Shown here in pieces: positions 60,372 to 64,000 of a stretch of DNA of 64,000 nucleotides. Both the position numbers and the translations under genes were made by a program. Source of the stretch: Paraburkholderia aromaticivorans (GTDB taxonomy: Bacteria > Pseudomonadota > Gammaproteobacteria > Burkholderiales > Burkholderiaceae). The DNA is taken from positions 4,030,001 to 4,094,000 of the forward strand of contig NZ_CP051516.1 in the NCBI RefSeq assembly GCF_012689525.1, read 5' to 3'. Numbering within the stretch: position 1 is the stretch's first letter; every line of letters begins with the position of its first letter. The notes below the pieces were generated by a model. The model saw nothing but the letters and a program-made list of their open reading frames with translations. It did not search any database and was not told the origin of the DNA.

Positions 60372-60558
60372 CGGCGATCCGTTCAAGAAGGCGGTGAGTG
60401 GTGGAGCAATGCGGGATTCTATTACGTCAATTGCTGCTTGGCCTGCGTGGTGCCGCCAAAAAGGCCTTCGGCGTAGAATCGTTTATTACCGTGCCCGGGC
60501 CAATGGGGCCCCGAGCGATTCCACGCAAGCCAAAGCACAGACGCGTCACCACTCCATC

Positions 60559-61755
60559 ATGAAACTGATCCCCGAAATCCAAGCCGCTCACGGCGAAATT
60601 CAGACCCTTCGACGAACAATCCACGCCCATCCAGAACTGCGTTACGAAGAAACGGCGACGGCCGATCTGGTGGCACGAACCCTCGAGTCCTGGGGTATCG
60701 AAACTCATCGAGGGTTGGGCAAAACCGGCGTCGTCGGTGTGCTGAAACGCGGCAATGGTTCACGCTCCATAGGTCTGCGGGCTGACATGGATGCGCTGCC
60801 GATACAGGAACTGAACAGCTTCGACCATCGGTCGAAAAACGACGGCAAGATGCACGCGTGCGGCCATGACGGACATACGGCGATGCTGCTCGGTGCCGCG
60901 CGGCACCTGGTCAAACATGGCGATTTCGATGGCACGATCGTGTTTATTTTCCAGCCCGCCGAAGAAGGCGGCGCTGGTGCGCAGGCCATGATCGATGACG
61001 GCCTGTTCGTGAAATTTCCGGTCGACGCGGTGTTCGGCATCCATAACTGGCCAGGCATGCCGGCGGGGCACTTCGGCGTGACCGAAGGGCCGATCATGGC
61101 GTCGAGCAACGAATTTCACATTGAAATCAAAGGCGTGGGCTCGCACGCCGCGCTGCCGCACAACGGTCGCGATCCCGTCTTCACTGCCGTGCAGATCGCG
61201 AATGGGCTGCAGAGCATCATCACGCGGAACAAGAAGCCGCTCGACACCGCCGTGTTGTCGATCACCCAGATTCACGCCGGCGACGCGGTCAATGTCGTCC
61301 CGAACAATGCGTGGATCGCAGGCACGGTGCGGACGTTTACGACCGATACACTTGATCTGATCGAAGCGCGTATGCGCAAAATCGCGGAAAGCACGGCCGA
61401 GGCCTACGATTGCTCGGTCGATATTCAATTCCACCGAAACTACCCGCCGACGATCAACAGCAGCGAAGAGGCCCGCTTTGCAGCGACGGTCATGAAGGAA
61501 ATTGTCGGCGCAGAAAACGTCGACGACGCGGTTGAACCGACGATGGGGGCAGAGGACTTCTCTTTCATGTTGCTCGCAAAACCGGGTTGCTACGCGTTTC
61601 TGGGTAATGGCGACGGCGGACACCGCGATTCAGGCCATGGCGCAGGTCCGTGCATGCTGCATAACGCGAGCTATGACTTTAACGACGAGTTGTTGCCGAT
61701 CGGCTCGACATACTGGGTACGGCTGGCACAGCGGTTTCTGGCGGAGGGCAAATAG
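60559..61755 (+). CDS. M20 family amidohydrolase (hippurate hydrolase-like)
   Basis: A 398-residue metal-dependent amidohydrolase. Zinc ligands are in CGHDGHTAMLLGAARHL, in the PAEEGGAGAQAMI pair of glutamates, in the FGIHNWPGMPAG His and in the C-terminal LHNASYDFNDELL His. The dimerisation domain fills the middle (ASSNEFHIEIKGVGSHAALP). The family removes acyl groups from amino acids; this specific substrate is unknown. The ATG at 60559 is preferred over an upstream start because the conserved region begins MKLIPEIQAAHGEI. Confidence 0.9.
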   Translation: MKLIPEIQAAHGEIQTLRRTIHAHPELRYEETATADLVARTLESWGIETHRGLGKTGVVGVLKRGNGSRSIGLRADMDALPIQELNSFDHRSKNDGKMHACGHDGHTAMLLGAARHLVKHGDFDGTIVFIFQPAEEGGAGAQAMIDDGLFVKFPVDAVFGIHNWPGMPAGHFGVTEGPIMASSNEFHIEIKGVGSHAALPHNGRDPVFTAVQIANGLQSIITRNKKPLDTAVLSITQIHAGDAVNVVPNNAWIAGTVRTFTTDTLDLIEARMRKIAESTAEAYDCSVDIQFHRNYPPTINSSEEARFAATVMKEIVGAENVDDAVEPTMGAEDFSFMLLAKPGCYAFLGNGDGGHRDSGHGAGPCMLHNASYDFNDELLPIGSTYWVRLAQRFLAEGK

Positions 61756-61835
61756 GATTTTTAAGGGGGCTGGCGGCGGTGATTAGTTCGTCACCTGCTC
61801 TCTCGTCGCGCTACAGATGATCGGCGCCCCTTGAC

Positions 61836-61859
61836 GCTGGCTCGCATGAGCGAGCCAGC
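61836..61859. other. Perfect 10-bp hairpin after the M20 gene
   Basis: GCTGGCTCGC, loop ATGA, GCGAGCCAGC. It has no T run and may be a weak terminator or a REP-like element. Confidence 0.5.
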
Positions 61860-61930
61860 TCCGCGGATGAACAGGCAGTGAAGGTGGTTTATCCCGCGTG
61901 TTTTTTGCCTGTTTTCCGGCCGCGTAAACG

Positions 61931-61963
61931 CAGAAACCCCACCTTTGCGGGGTGGGGTTTCTG
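61931..61963 (-). terminator. Terminator of the rRNA operon
   Basis: A perfect 13-bp stem (CAGAAACCCCACC, seven-base loop, complement) begins just after the 5S 3' end on the minus strand. Confidence 0.8.
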
Positions 61964-61977
61964 TTGCTGCTAGGGAG

Positions 61978-62090
61978 CCTGACGATTACCTACTTTCACA
62001 CGGGTAATCCGCACTATCATCGGCGTGGAGTCGTTTCACGGTCCTGTTCGGGATGGGAAGGGGTGGGACCGACTCGCTATGATCATCAGG
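61978..62090 (-). rRNA. 5S ribosomal RNA
   Basis: About 113 nt, reading CCTGATGATCATAGCGAGTC from the 5' end, with the conserved CCGAACAGG and GAAACGACTC internal segments and matching ends (CCTGA with the TCAGG complement). Last gene of the minus-strand rRNA operon. Confidence 0.95.
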
Positions 62091-62246
62091 CATGACTTGT
62101 TGCCGTACTGCCGGTGGGGCAGTACCGCCAATCTGGAAGAAGTAGTTTCTGGTGATGCTCACCAGAGCTAAAGCGTTGGGCTGTGTTGTTCGAGGCACAA
62201 CAAACGATCACTCAACCGTGCGCAAGACACACCGGTTATAGGATCA
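62091..62246 (-). other. 23S-5S spacer
   Basis: About 155 bp between the 23S 3' end and the 5S gene. No tRNA is seen in it. Confidence 0.7.

Positions 62247-64000
<1,754 letters not shown>

Overview
The window reads as a betaproteobacterial chromosome, most likely Burkholderia or Paraburkholderia. The evidence is the high-GC core, the gene order pilB-pilC-pilD-coaE-zapD-yacG, a complete mra/dcw cell-wall and division cluster ending in lpxC, a Burkholderia-type general porin, and an rRNA operon at the right edge.

Positions 1 to about 20,735 are the right-hand part of an integrated genomic island. It ends at a 3' half of a tRNA-Pro(CGG) gene (20,687-20,734) whose 5' half is missing here, which marks an integrase attachment scar. 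From left to right the island holds: the start of a gene with an RNase H-like look; about 1.4 kb with no convincing gene; a large replication protein that appears to fuse an IncQ RepC-like initiator to a RepB'-like primase; an XRE regulator divergent from a lipoprotein gene, with 15-bp iterated repeats between them; a second lipoprotein that looks like a dead M48 peptidase; several small unknown genes; a type I restriction-modification operon (hsdM, hsdS, hsdR plus a YgjP-like metallopeptidase) split by an IS3-family element between hsdS and hsdR; and a decayed zone with a broken tyrosine integrase, a relic of a different DNA methylase and an AlpA-like regulator.

From 20.8 kb the core chromosome begins. 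On the plus strand lie a CorC/HlyC-type membrane protein, the type IV pilus genes pilB, pilC and pilD, and then coaE, zapD and yacG. On the minus strand follow a Nudix hydrolase, a DUF815 ATPase, argJ and secA. dciA (DUF721) diverges from secA.

Between 34.4 and 53.9 kb, on the minus strand, lies the cell-wall and division cluster in transcription order mraZ, rsmH, ftsL, ftsI, murE, murF, mraY, murD, ftsW, murG, murC, ddl, ftsQ, ftsA, ftsZ, a peroxiredoxin and lpxC. Most neighbours overlap by an ATGA, and four 10-bp-spaced MraZ boxes precede mraZ. The cluster makes the lipid II precursor, polymerises and crosslinks it at the septum, and sets lipid A synthesis at its end.

The right end carries coq7, a porin, fadD, a molybdopterin oxidoreductase, an M20 amidohydrolase, and a minus-strand rRNA operon with 5S complete and 23S cut by the window edge.

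Most interesting for follow-up are the RepC-primase fusion, the iterated repeats beside the XRE/lipoprotein genes, the HsdS with two near-identical target recognition domains, and the inactive-looking M48 lipoprotein.
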